DNA of 40,862 bases, taken from Planctomycetota bacterium (lineage in GTDB: Bacteria > Planctomycetota > Planctomycetia > Gemmatales > Gemmataceae). Where the stretch lies: positions 1 to 40,862 of the forward strand of contig QWPF01000016.1 in assembly GCA_003671255.1 (NCBI GenBank), written 5' to 3'. This document shows, piece after piece, positions 8,372 through 16,916 of the stretch. The translations under genes were made by a program, and so were the position numbers. The stretch's first letter is position 1; each line of letters opens with the position of its first letter. The notes under the pieces were generated by a model. That model made no database searches, was not told the DNA's origin, and saw only the letters and a list, made by a program, of their open reading frames with translations.

Positions 8372-9337
8372 CTATTTTCGAAGATGTTGAAGAAGCTTGC
8401 TAAAATCTTCGGGTAATGCCATGTTCCAGTGCATTGGTTCACCCGATATGGGATGAATGAAACCTAATTCCGCTGCATGTAATGCAAGCCTGGGAAACCC
8501 ACTTCCATCTGGAAGAATAGTGCCATTTGCAGTTGTTCTATAAACTTTTTCCCCGCATACGGGAGAGCCTTTCTCTGCAAGATGAATTCTGATTTGATGA
8601 GTTCTGCCTGTTTCGAGCTGGCATCCGACGAGAGTAAATGCCTGAAATTTTTCGACTAGGTGAACATGGGTGACAGCTTTTTTTCCGGGTTGGGAAAAAG
8701 GTGCACTGCCTCTACGCCCATCGCCTCGGTCCCGGACCAGAATTGATTCAATGGATTGAGGTGCGATCGTTCCCGGAATTAATGCAAGATATTTTCGCTC
8801 AACCGAATGATTGAAGAATTGCATTCCAAGCCCTCGTTCTGCATCTGCAGTACGGGCGAAGACCAGCAAACCACTGGTTTCTTTATCTAGGCGTTGAACT
8901 ACTCTAAGTCTGGCTGATTTACTTTTAACATCTTTTTTGCTCAAAAAAGCAATTTGTTTAGTGACCAGATCTTCTAAAGTTGGGCTAAGCGATTTTCGCG
9001 ATTCTTTCCAAGTTCGTTCTGCAGGATGCCTGACGGAATTTACACCGGGTGGTTTTTCCACCACTACTAGATGCTCGTCCAAATGCCTGATCACTATTTC
9101 TTGCTTATCCAATGCTTTGCCATCCGGTTTTACCAGAAGCTCAACTTCTTCAGCAGCGCGAACTCTTCTTGCAGGGTCAAGGCAGACATCCTTACTGATT
9201 TTAATGTGTCCTTGAGCAATTAATTTTTTAATTCGAGACCAACTTAGATCGGGCTTCAGATTGCGCACGATAGTTGCAAGAGTTGCGCCCTCGTTTTCAA
9301 GCGAAACCTTGTATTGTATATTTTTGGTAATGGACAT
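8372..9337 (-). CDS. RluA-family rRNA pseudouridine synthase (RluC/RluD-like)
   Basis: Converts specific uridines in RNA, most likely 23S rRNA, to pseudouridine. It has 321 residues. An S4-type RNA-binding domain is at about 14-75 (SWSRIKKLIAQGHIKI), and the catalytic domain follows with the signature RLDKETSGLLVFART, in which Asp151 is the nucleophile. The later motif GRTHQIRIHLAEKG is also typical. The ATG at 9337 follows GGAG located in the last codons of the YgiQ-type gene, whose stop is three bases upstream, so the two are translationally linked. RluD, RluC and RluA specificities cannot be separated by eye; the S4 domain argues against RluA itself. Confidence 0.9.
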   Translation of the reverse strand: MSITKNIQYKVSLENEGATLATIVRNLKPDLSWSRIKKLIAQGHIKISKDVCLDPARRVRAAEEVELLVKPDGKALDKQEIVIRHLDEHLVVVEKPPGVNSVRHPAERTWKESRKSLSPTLEDLVTKQIAFLSKKDVKSKSARLRVVQRLDKETSGLLVFARTADAERGLGMQFFNHSVERKYLALIPGTIAPQSIESILVRDRGDGRRGSAPFSQPGKKAVTHVHLVEKFQAFTLVGCQLETGRTHQIRIHLAEKGSPVCGEKVYRTTANGTILPDGSGFPRLALHAAELGFIHPISGEPMHWNMALPEDFSKLLQHLRK

Positions 9338-9340
9338 TAT

Positions 9341-11401
9341 CTAGTTCTCCCGCCTTTTCCTGACTGATGCTCTGCCCGGGCGGTATCCTTTGTTCTGTTT
9401 GTTTGCAGGATTATTTGCAGGGGCGTGATAGTATTCACCTTCAATAGTGTCATTTGCTTTTGCTCTTCGAGATTCAAAAGCTTCTTTGGGGGGTGTTGCA
9501 GGGATGAGAGCATCACAAGAATTTCCAATTAAATCCGTTCTTCCTGCAGCTTCTAGCGCTTTTCTTACTTCAAAATAGTTGTCTGGTTTGAAAAACTGCA
9601 GCAGGGCCCTTTGCATCTTTCTATCACGGATATTTTTCGCTATGTACACTTCTTCGCCCGTCATTGGATCAATGCCTGTGTAATACATGCAGGTGGCAAT
9701 ATCGAATGGCGCAGGAATGAAATCCTGTACTTGATCTGGTTTGTAGCCATTGCGTTTTAAAAATAGTGCGAGGGCAATCATGGAATGTAAATCAGAGCCT
9801 GGGTGGCTGGCGATGTAGTAAGGGACAAGGTATTGTTTTGGTTTACCTGCTTTTTGAGAAGCTTTTTTGAACTCATCCGAAAAGGTTTTGAAATTATCAT
9901 GTGCTGGCTTTTTCATCAGCTTTAAAACATTCGCATCTTCAGCTTCGGGCGCAACTTTTAAATGCCCGCCCACATGGTGTGCCGTTAACTCTTCTAAATA
10001 TTGTGGAGAAAGTTGCGCTAAATCCATGCGAATACCGCTGGCAACCAGCACCTTTCGGATGCCTGGTATTTCCCGTGCCTTTTGCATCAGCTTGATGATC
10101 GGTCCGTGGTCCGTACCCAGTAATTTACAAATGGTTGGATGTACACAAGATAGCCTTTTGCATTTCGCTTCCACTTCGGGGCGCGTGCAACGCATTTTGT
10201 ACATGTTTGCAGTGGGGCCACCAATGTCGCTTACTATGCCGTTGAAGGATTCATCTTTGCCCATTTTTCCCAATTCTAGAAGCACTGATTCTTCAGATCG
10301 GGATTGAATTATCCGCCCTTGATGCGCGGTTATTGAGCAAAAAGTGCAACCTCCAAAGCATCCCCGCATGATGGTTACGGAATCTTTGATCATTTCGTGA
10401 GCAGGGATTTTTTCTTTGTAACTTGGATGGGCTTTTCGAGTGTAGGCAAATCCGTAAATACGATCCATCTCGGCTGTTGAAATTGGAAATGCAGGAGGCG
10501 TTGCAACGATTGCCTGATTGTCGTGGTACTGGATCAGGGTTTTAGCGTTAAACGGGTTGGTATTTAGATGAATGGTTTTTGTCGCTTGTACAAAAGCAAG
10601 TTTGTCGGTCTTAACCTTTTCAAAAGTGGGTAGGACTTCAAAGCCAACTGTTGCTTTGATACCATTTTCGTCTTTGATTAAAAACTTTTCTGCGATCAAA
10701 TGCTCTTGCCCAACGGGCGGTGTTTCTTTTGCACCCAGTGCGAATGCAATTCCACGCATATCGCGTAATTGCTGAACGGTTTCACCTGCTGCCAACCGTT
10801 GGGCAATTTCAACAATCGTATTTTCGCCCATGCCATAAGCAACAAGGTCGGCTTTACAATCTAAGAGAATGGATTTTCGTACTGTGTCACTCCAGTAATC
10901 GTAATGCGCCAACCTTCGTAATGAGGCTTCAACACCGCCTGCGATTACGGGTACGCCCGGGAAGGCTTCTCGAGCGCGATGGCAGTAAGGCAGAGTTGCG
11001 CGGTCAGGTCGAAGGCCGATGTTTCCGCCTGGCGAGTAAGCATCATCATTACGGACTTTTTTATTTGCAGTGTAGTGGTTGATGAGAGAATCAAGGTTGC
11101 CCGCACTGATCGCAAAGAATAATTTTGGTCTGCCAAATTGGCGCCAAGGTTCGACTGATTTCCAATCAGGTTGACTGAGCATTGCCACCTTGAAGCCTGC
11201 ATATTCCAAGCTGCGTGCAAGAATGGCCATTGCAAAACTAGGATGGTCGATGTAGGCGTCGCCGGTAACAAATACGATATCGACTTCAGACCAGCCCCTA
11301 GCTTTCATTTCTTCGAAAGTGGTGGGGCAAAGTGGTGCAATATTGTCCACCGACAAAGGCAGTTCGAATCGGTTTTTTTTTGGTTTAGTGCTGTCTACCA
11401 T
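9341..11401 (-). CDS. YgiQ family radical SAM protein
   Basis: Radical S-adenosylmethionine enzyme of the YgiQ (UPF0313) family, whose reaction is not firmly established. It has 686 residues, near family length. The [4Fe-4S]-binding CxxxCxxC is Cys348, Cys352 and Cys355 in RGCFGGCTFCSI. The N-terminal half (about 25-330) carries the family signatures GDAYIDHPSFAMAILARSLE and PVIAGGVEASLRRLAHYDYW. The C-terminal tail from about 640 is basic and low in complexity, with KGYRPGRASVRKRREN at the end. It stands upstream of the RluA-type gene with a three-base gap, suggesting an RNA-linked operon. No good ribosome-binding site is visible before the ATG. Family very secure, function open. Confidence 0.92.
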   Translation of the reverse strand: MVDSTKPKKNRFELPLSVDNIAPLCPTTFEEMKARGWSEVDIVFVTGDAYIDHPSFAMAILARSLEYAGFKVAMLSQPDWKSVEPWRQFGRPKLFFAISAGNLDSLINHYTANKKVRNDDAYSPGGNIGLRPDRATLPYCHRAREAFPGVPVIAGGVEASLRRLAHYDYWSDTVRKSILLDCKADLVAYGMGENTIVEIAQRLAAGETVQQLRDMRGIAFALGAKETPPVGQEHLIAEKFLIKDENGIKATVGFEVLPTFEKVKTDKLAFVQATKTIHLNTNPFNAKTLIQYHDNQAIVATPPAFPISTAEMDRIYGFAYTRKAHPSYKEKIPAHEMIKDSVTIMRGCFGGCTFCSITAHQGRIIQSRSEESVLLELGKMGKDESFNGIVSDIGGPTANMYKMRCTRPEVEAKCKRLSCVHPTICKLLGTDHGPIIKLMQKAREIPGIRKVLVASGIRMDLAQLSPQYLEELTAHHVGGHLKVAPEAEDANVLKLMKKPAHDNFKTFSDEFKKASQKAGKPKQYLVPYYIASHPGSDLHSMIALALFLKRNGYKPDQVQDFIPAPFDIATCMYYTGIDPMTGEEVYIAKNIRDRKMQRALLQFFKPDNYFEVRKALEAAGRTDLIGNSCDALIPATPPKEAFESRRAKANDTIEGEYYHAPANNPANKQNKGYRPGRASVRKRREN

Positions 11402-11460
11402 TTAAATGCGCACCAATAATGTTTTAAGGTTTAATTCTACCCTTAGATCATTATAGGTTG

Positions 11461-11925
11461 TTATCGTGAAATAACCTCTCCATGCACGATTTCTGCATTA
11501 GAAATACTTTTTTCTGGTAATGCAAAGTCCAAAGGTAACGATTGAAGGAGGCTTAAAAGCTCTTTTTCATGAACTAGCGTGTTCACCTCTGAAAGTGAGG
11601 CCCATTTACGCAATCTTTGTCGGTGTTCTGGATAAATCTCTGCAACGCTCGAAACTTGCATTAAAAATACGGTAACAAAATACGAAAGCCCTGCTTTTGA
11701 GTAGGTGTAAGAACCAACCGGGGTTCGATTTAGTTTGCCCGTCAAACCAGCTTCTTCCCAAGCTTCCAAAAGAGCGGTCTCGGAGGCTGTTTTACCTTTG
11801 GATATCGATCCTTTGGGTATCACCCAGCGTTTGCCACTTTTTGATGTTACAAGGCAAACATTGCCTTCATAATAGGGAATTGATGCAGCCTGCAACAAAG
11901 AGGGAGAATTAAAGGTATCTGCCAT
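11461..11925 (-). CDS. Nudix hydrolase with divergent Nudix box
   Basis: 154 residues from the ATG at 11925, preceded by GGAA at fair spacing; an ATG at 11940 has no ribosome-binding site. Nudix enzymes cleave nucleoside diphosphates linked to another moiety. The box reads GSISKGKTASETALLEAWEEAGL: the metal-binding core EAWEEAGL is intact, but the Glu expected after the first six residues is Lys, and the Arg before the core is Leu. The GxI...G spacing resembles the diphosphoinositol/diadenosine polyphosphate (DIPP) subgroup. Metal binding should persist through the last Glu pair, so an active enzyme is likely though not certain. It precedes the YgiQ gene by about 60 bases on the same strand. 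Substrate unknown. Confidence 0.82.
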   Translation of the reverse strand: MADTFNSPSLLQAASIPYYEGNVCLVTSKSGKRWVIPKGSISKGKTASETALLEAWEEAGLTGKLNRTPVGSYTYSKAGLSYFVTVFLMQVSSVAEIYPEHRQRLRKWASLSEVNTLVHEKELLSLLQSLPLDFALPEKSISNAEIVHGEVISR

Positions 11926-12102
11926 GATTAAATGTTCCATCCATGGAAATCAATTAAAGCATTTTTAAACTGAAATTTGCTCCAGTCAAGCTAAAGTTGG
12001 AAAAATTAACCATAACCTCACATCTCTTAACAAAATAATAAATAGGTTACAATCCTCGTCAGTTAAGATAAATTAGGTATCAGTTTCTAAAATCAAAGTT
12101 TC

Positions 12103-13314
12103 ATGATGATTGATAAGTTTATGAAAAGCACCGACAATATTTTATTGGTAGAAGACGAACCCGGCGTTTTGCAGACTTTTGCAGAATGGTTGCAATCTTC
12201 GGGGTTTGATATAAAGGTATATCAAGCTAGAGATGCCGAGACTGCGTTAAAAATTGCTGCTGAATTCGAGATCGATCTCGCAATCCTTGATTGGAATTTA
12301 GGCACAGGGTTAAATGGGCTGGATTTACTAGAAGACCTTTTTATTTTTCAACCCAACATAGTTGCAATTCTTGTCACGGGGTATGCCAACCAAGCTACGC
12401 CGCTTCATGCGATGAGAATAGGAGTGCGAGATTATCTTGATAAAAGTCAGGATCTAACCCGGGATAAATTTCTCGAAGCAGTTTTGAAACAGTTGCAAAA
12501 ATTACGCCCTCAAAAGACCCAAAGGGTATTTCAAAAGAAACTTGAATCTTTTAAAGATATGGTTGCACGAGCCCTGGAAATGCTTGATGCAAACAGTGCG
12601 TTTAAAAATGAAAGCACCCTCGACTCCACTTGTAATAAAATAATTAAAGCAGCATTTGAATTGTTTCCCATGAAGAATGCCTCGGTGTACCAAATTAATC
12701 CGGGCGGCATTATCCCCAGCCAAGGATGCACCGTGTTTACCTACGATGGGAAAAGCACTATTTCTTCCAATGTTGATTTTAGTTCCAGCCTGGCCTCTTC
12801 TGTTTGCAACCAACTGTCGTTTGTTCCGCTTCGGGCTGATCTTTCTAAAAATGCCAATCAAGATTTATTTATTCTACATCCTTTTGAGACAAATTCTCAA
12901 AATGCATTGTTCCTGCCTCTTGTTTATGAAACTCGTTTGATGGGTGTTCTGGAATTCGTTGATCCTCAAGAGTCATCTGAAATCAAATTCGATAAATTGA
13001 TAAGCATTTATGCAGAGTTGCTTGGCAAATCAATGGATCAGGATAAGGCACGAAATCATCTTTTACTTATCATGGAAAAAGCATTGAAACTTGCAGACCC
13101 TTTGAACTCGCAAGATATTACTAGCCAAAGTTTGGGTGATAATATAAGCAATGTGATTGCTGAAACTGGGATCTCGGCTGAAGAAATAGAGTTTTTGAAT
13201 CAAGTTCGGGCCCTGCAAAATCGCTTTGGGAAAAGCGCACTAAGTTCCAGTACGGAACTTCTTAAAACAGTTGAAAAAATGCTCCTCACATCCTTTGGGG
13301 AGGCTTCCAAGTGA
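12103..13314 (+). CDS. Response regulator receiver protein with GAF-like domain
   Basis: 403 residues. The receiver domain spans about 12-130 with all expected residues: acidic pair Glu17/Asp18, phospho-acceptor Asp63 (LAILDWNLG), Thr92 (LVTGYA) and Lys114 (YLDKS). After a helical linker (about 135-170), residues 170-310 have the alternating strand/helix pattern of a GAF domain, including FLPLVYETRLMGVLEFVD. A helical C-terminal region of about 90 residues shows no DNA-binding or output motif. It is cytoplasmic. Its stop codon overlaps the GTG start of the subtilase gene, so the two are almost certainly co-expressed and may work together. Met7 is an alternative start; no ribosome-binding site decides. 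The receiver call is secure and the GAF call moderate. Confidence 0.85.
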   Translation: MMIDKFMKSTDNILLVEDEPGVLQTFAEWLQSSGFDIKVYQARDAETALKIAAEFEIDLAILDWNLGTGLNGLDLLEDLFIFQPNIVAILVTGYANQATPLHAMRIGVRDYLDKSQDLTRDKFLEAVLKQLQKLRPQKTQRVFQKKLESFKDMVARALEMLDANSAFKNESTLDSTCNKIIKAAFELFPMKNASVYQINPGGIIPSQGCTVFTYDGKSTISSNVDFSSSLASSVCNQLSFVPLRADLSKNANQDLFILHPFETNSQNALFLPLVYETRLMGVLEFVDPQESSEIKFDKLISIYAELLGKSMDQDKARNHLLLIMEKALKLADPLNSQDITSQSLGDNISNVIAETGISAEEIEFLNQVRALQNRFGKSALSSSTELLKTVEKMLLTSFGEASK

Positions 13315-14153
13315 TTGAGGGGGCACCTTCCTTTGATTTTTTCAAAGCCTTGCAAAACTTGATAAAGCTCGGTTTTTTAAATGGATTGATTGAAAATCCC
13401 CTTGCAGATGGCAGCAATGTAAATATCGCTTTGATTGATACCGGCGTAAATGCAGTCAAGTTGCAAAGAAAATTTGATGGTAAGGGTGTTAACTTTAAAC
13501 CCATCATTCATGCCTTGTTTAAACCCGATGGAATAGTTGATTATTCTTCAACCGGCTCGCCTTTACTTCCCCATGGCACCGTGGTTGCAGATATTCTTTT
13601 AACCCATGCTCCGCAGGCCCAAATATATTCTGCCAATGTTTTTGATCTCAGATCTTTTACCGAATTAGATAGGTTGCTTCATGCCATCCATGTTGCAATC
13701 CATGATTGGAAATGCAAGGTTATCAATCTTTCGCTGGGATTGCCCGAAGAAAGGTTGCAGCAACCTTGGCGTAGATTGCAGTTTTTAAATGCGCTTGAAG
13801 ATGCCTATCGAAATGATGTATTGGTATTTGCGGCAGGTCATAATGATCATCCTTTGGGTCGAAGTTTTCCTGCGGTATTTGAGTCTTCGCTTTTTTCGGT
13901 CAACAAGAAATTGTTGGAGGGGATGTTGAAGTTTAAATATTTTCCCGATGCTGGGTTAGAATTTTTAGGACACGGGCACGCAGATCTTGCCCCCCTTGGT
14001 TCTGATCTTGCAACATCTTGGGCTACTGCACATCTTGCAGGAACTGCTGCAAAAATTGTTTCTTTATATCCAAAGATCAAACCTTTCGAGATGAAGTCGA
14101 TTCTTTATTGGGTTTCGCGGGAATGGTATGAACAATCAGGTTGCGATTCCTAA
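13311..14153 (+). CDS. Intracellular subtilisin-like serine protease (peptidase S8)
   Basis: 280 residues, with no signal peptide or propeptide, so probably cytoplasmic. The catalytic triad is readable: Asp43 (IALIDTGVN), His88 (LPHGTVVADI) and Ser236 (ATSWATAHLAG). The substrate-binding strand is INLSLG near 138-143. The segment that normally carries the oxyanion-hole Asn (AAGN) reads AAGHND, so His177 occupies that column with Asn next to it. The start is GTG at 13311, overlapping the TGA of the receiver gene as GTGA, with GGGGAGG about seven bases upstream; this is classic translational coupling. The 3' end overlaps the convergent sigma-54 regulator gene by 18 bases. Substrate unknown; a phospho-signal-controlled protease or its inactive relative are both possible. 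Confidence 0.85.
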   Translation: MIEGAPSFDFFKALQNLIKLGFLNGLIENPLADGSNVNIALIDTGVNAVKLQRKFDGKGVNFKPIIHALFKPDGIVDYSSTGSPLLPHGTVVADILLTHAPQAQIYSANVFDLRSFTELDRLLHAIHVAIHDWKCKVINLSLGLPEERLQQPWRRLQFLNALEDAYRNDVLVFAAGHNDHPLGRSFPAVFESSLFSVNKKLLEGMLKFKYFPDAGLEFLGHGHADLAPLGSDLATSWATAHLAGTAAKIVSLYPKIKPFEMKSILYWVSREWYEQSGCDS

Positions 14154-15542
14154 TTCAGTCATTCTTCGATAAAGCGAACTGAGTGCTATTTTAAGCTTTT
14201 TTGCAGCTTCTCTTTTGTCCGGATTTTGGTTTAGTACTAGCTCGATGTGGGTTTTTTCAAACCTTTTTACAGCTTCATCAAGCCCATCTGTTAAAACGAA
14301 TTCGCTTATTGCGGGCGCTAATCCTGGCGGTAAATCCATAGGTGAAATTAAGGGCCCATCAGAAAGAATGATCGCTCTTTGCAAAACATTTTCAAGCTCT
14401 CTTACATTTCCCTTCCATGGGCAGGCCATTAAAATTTGCATCGCCTCATGATTCACCCCGGTGAAGCGTTTGCCCATTGCTTTTGCATGCTTATCTAAAA
14501 GATACTCCACCAATTCGGGGATATCTTCCATTCGGTTTCGAAGGGGAGGGATGGTGATTGCAACAACATTCAAGCGGTAAAACAAATCTTCTCGAAAACG
14601 CCCTGCCTCTACTTCTTTTTGCAAATCTTTATTGGTTGCTGCGAGAATCCGTGCCTCTACAGTGATGGGCTCATTGGCCCCAACAGGGAGGATTTCTTTT
14701 AATTCAATTGCGCGTAAAAGTTTAGCCTGGGTTGCAAGCGGGAGTTCAGCAATTTCATCAAGAAATACCGTGCCCTTACCGGCATGCATGAAGACTCCAT
14801 TTTGATCTTTGTCTGCACCTGTAAACGCCCCTTTTTTGTGCCCAAACAACTGGTTTTCAAGTAAGTCGTGAGGGATAGCGGCGCAATTAACAGCTAAAAA
14901 TTTGCTTGGAAATTCCTTCGGATTGCTTGAACCAGAGTCTCCACCATTATGAATTACCCGTGCCAGTAATTCTTTCCCTGTTCCACTTTCACCCGTCAAT
15001 AATATGGTTAATCTTGTTGGTGCAACTTTGGTTGCCAATTCAATCGTCTGTCGCATTACCTGACTTTTTCCTATGAGTTTGGTTTCAGGGTAGATGCGGT
15101 TTAGCTCTTTTCTTAACCATTGGTTTTCCAGTGCCAACCTTTTTTGTTCCAGCAACCTCTTTAGTTTTTCTGATAACTCTGCAAGTATTATCGGCTTGAT
15201 AAGATAATCTTGCGCACCGCGTTTAAATGCTTCGACAGCATTTTCAACCGTGGCGTATGCAGTTATCATTACGACAAAAACTTCGGGGCTTATTCGTTGA
15301 AGTTCTTGAAGAAATCCGATTCCATCCATTCCTGATAGTTGCAAATCACAAAGGCATATTTCAAATCTTTTGTTGGTTGCCAGCTTGATTCCTTCTTCAC
15401 CACTACTTGCACAAATCACTTTGAAACCTTCTTGAATTAGAAATTCTCGAAGTGTTTCACGAATCAGTGGTTCATCATCAATAACAAGAATGTTAGGGAA
15501 AGAATCTTTTGTTGCTGAAGTGTTATTTTTTGATTCACTCAT
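14136..15542 (-). CDS. NtrC-type sigma-54-dependent response regulator
   Basis: Transcription activator of 468 residues. The receiver domain (about 17-135) has Asp22/Asp23, phospho-acceptor Asp66, Thr94 and Lys116. The AAA+ domain (about 155-395) has Walker A at 184-191 (GESGTGKE), the sigma-54-contacting GAFTGA loop at 238-243 and Walker B at about 258-263 (TVFLDE). A Fis-type helix-turn-helix occupies the last 45 residues (REAAKKLKIALSSLYRRM). The intact GAFTGA implies real sigma-54 partnership. It follows the histidine kinase gene by 21 bases and is its likely phospho-partner. Targets are unknown; the same operon carries nucleotide-sugar genes, so envelope polysaccharide control is a reasonable inference. 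Confidence 0.94.
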   Translation of the reverse strand: MSESKNNTSATKDSFPNILVIDDEPLIRETLREFLIQEGFKVICASSGEEGIKLATNKRFEICLCDLQLSGMDGIGFLQELQRISPEVFVVMITAYATVENAVEAFKRGAQDYLIKPIILAELSEKLKRLLEQKRLALENQWLRKELNRIYPETKLIGKSQVMRQTIELATKVAPTRLTILLTGESGTGKELLARVIHNGGDSGSSNPKEFPSKFLAVNCAAIPHDLLENQLFGHKKGAFTGADKDQNGVFMHAGKGTVFLDEIAELPLATQAKLLRAIELKEILPVGANEPITVEARILAATNKDLQKEVEAGRFREDLFYRLNVVAITIPPLRNRMEDIPELVEYLLDKHAKAMGKRFTGVNHEAMQILMACPWKGNVRELENVLQRAIILSDGPLISPMDLPPGLAPAISEFVLTDGLDEAVKRFEKTHIELVLNQNPDKREAAKKLKIALSSLYRRMTELGIAT

Positions 15543-15563
15543 AAGCCACCTTGGTTGATTTGA

Positions 15564-16916
15564 TTAAAGGGGTAAATTTGGAAAAGGAATAGCTGCTCTA
15601 AAAAGTGACCCGCCCTCAGGCTTTTGAAGATATTGGAGAGTTCCGCCATGTTCTTCAATTATTTTTTGTGATACAAATAGCCCCAGCCCCGTACCATGTT
15701 TTTTTGTGGTAAAAAAAGGTTGAAAAAGTTTCGGAACATCGTCGGGGGCAACTCCCGGGCCGTTGTCGCTTACCTGAAAATAAATGTTGCTTTCTGTTAT
15801 GATTAATTCAACTTCAATATTTCCCCCAGTACCTGCAGCATCGATGGCATTTAAAATAAGATTGAGAATTACCTGCACCAGTTGATCATGGATTCCTTGA
15901 ATGGTGGGAAGGTTCTGTTGGACAGGGATTAAACTAACCTTGCCTCTGGTTCGTTTATAATATTTTGCGATGTTCATAGCTTCTTCAATAATAGGAAGAG
16001 GCTTTATTTTTTTTCGTTCGAGATTGGCAGGGCGTGAAAAATCCATCACCTCTCGAAGCGTATCGCGAATGCGTGTTAACTGCCCACTCATAAGGTCAAG
16101 TTTTTCCCTTGTGTAATCATCAAGTTCTTTTTTTTGAAGGATTTGCACCATGGAAAAGATCGATGTGAGTGGGTTACCAACTTCATGGGCGATCCCTGCT
16201 GCTAGCAATCCAAAAGCCGCCATTTTTTCCTGCTGTAATACTTGTGCTTGCGCTTCCTGCAATTGTTTCGATCTTTCTGCGATTCGTGCTTCAAGTTCGG
16301 ATTTGTTTTTAAGCAATTCGTTGTTTGAAACTTCTAACGAAGAACTGGTTCGACGCAAAAGCGTTGTTAATGAAGTTGATGCCCATGCCAGCCATCCCAT
16401 GACTATCATTGTAAGCGAGATGAATATCTTGCTTTGTGAGTTATCATTTAAAAGAAAAAATAATGTCCCGTAACTTATACAGTGAAAGGTGAAACAAAGA
16501 GCAGTCACTTTCCAAGAATACCTTAAAGCACAACATAAAATTGAAAGAAAATAATAATACCTGAAAGTGCTGGAAAGACCTTCTTCATAGTAGCAAAGTA
16601 AACCTATGAACAGCGATTCCATAGCTGCTATAAATAAAGGGTACTCTCCCAAGAAGACCTTTTTTTTCCAACTGAAATAAGTGTCTAAAAGTGTATATGC
16701 TACTCCGATAGCTAAGATCGCATTTAAAAGCCCCCTACGATCCCCACTAAAATTTGCAGCATTCGCAAGAAAATAGCCTATTAAAACACCAAACCATCTG
16801 ATTTTAACAACGATGGCTTCGGCATCAAGATCCCAGGGGTTTGGGGTGTTTTTGTTTACCATGTAATTCATGATAGGCCCATTGTAAAGATTTTCATCTT
16901 GGGGATCATGAGTCAA
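15564..16916 (-). CDS. Membrane sensor histidine kinase
   Basis: 450 residues. About five or six hydrophobic segments span residues 38-180 with short loops and no sizeable periplasmic domain, suggesting membrane-embedded sensing. A coiled coil (about 190-232, [18 protein letters not shown]) leads to the dimerisation/phospho-acceptor domain with His244 ([14 protein letters not shown]). The ATPase domain carries the N box ([13 protein letters not shown]), G1 (VSDNGPGV) and G2 (GTGLGLF). It is the upstream neighbour of the NtrC-type regulator and pairs with it. The longest reading begins with TTG at 16916, overlapping the ugd stop as TTGA; an ATG at 16871 is a serious alternative, and neither has a clear ribosome-binding site. 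Confidence 0.92.
   Translation of the reverse strand: MTHDPQDENLYNGPIMNYMVNKNTPNPWDLDAEAIVVKIRWFGVLIGYFLANAANFSGDRRGLLNAILAIGVAYTLLDTYFSWKKKVFLGEYPLFIAAMESLFIGLLCYYEEGLSSTFRYYYFLSILCCALRYSWKVTALCFTFHCISYGTLFFLLNDNSQSKIFISLTMIVMGWLAWASTSLTTLLRRTSSSLEVSNNELLKNKSELEARIAERSKQLQEAQAQVLQQEKMAAFGLLAAGIAHEVGNPLTSIFSMVQILQKKELDDYTREKLDLMSGQLTRIRDTLREVMDFSRPANLERKKIKPLPIIEEAMNIAKYYKRTRGKVSLIPVQQNLPTIQGIHDQLVQVILNLILNAIDAAGTGGNIEVELIITESNIYFQVSDNGPGVAPDDVPKLFQPFFTTKKHGTGLGLFVSQKIIEEHGGTLQYLQKPEGGSLFRAAIPFPNLPL

Noticed and set aside
8356-8442. Extended start for the small basic protein at 8442
   Set aside because: It would overlap the RluA coding sequence; the ATG at 8355 has a ribosome-binding site and no overlap.
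11455-11477. Hairpin AGGTTGTT/AATAACCT at the Nudix gene end
   Set aside because: Includes a G-U pair, lacks a T-run on the relevant strand, and termination is unconvincing.
14154-14183. Inverted repeat at the end of the subtilase gene
   Set aside because: Short imperfect stem with no T-run, lying in coding sequence of the regulator.
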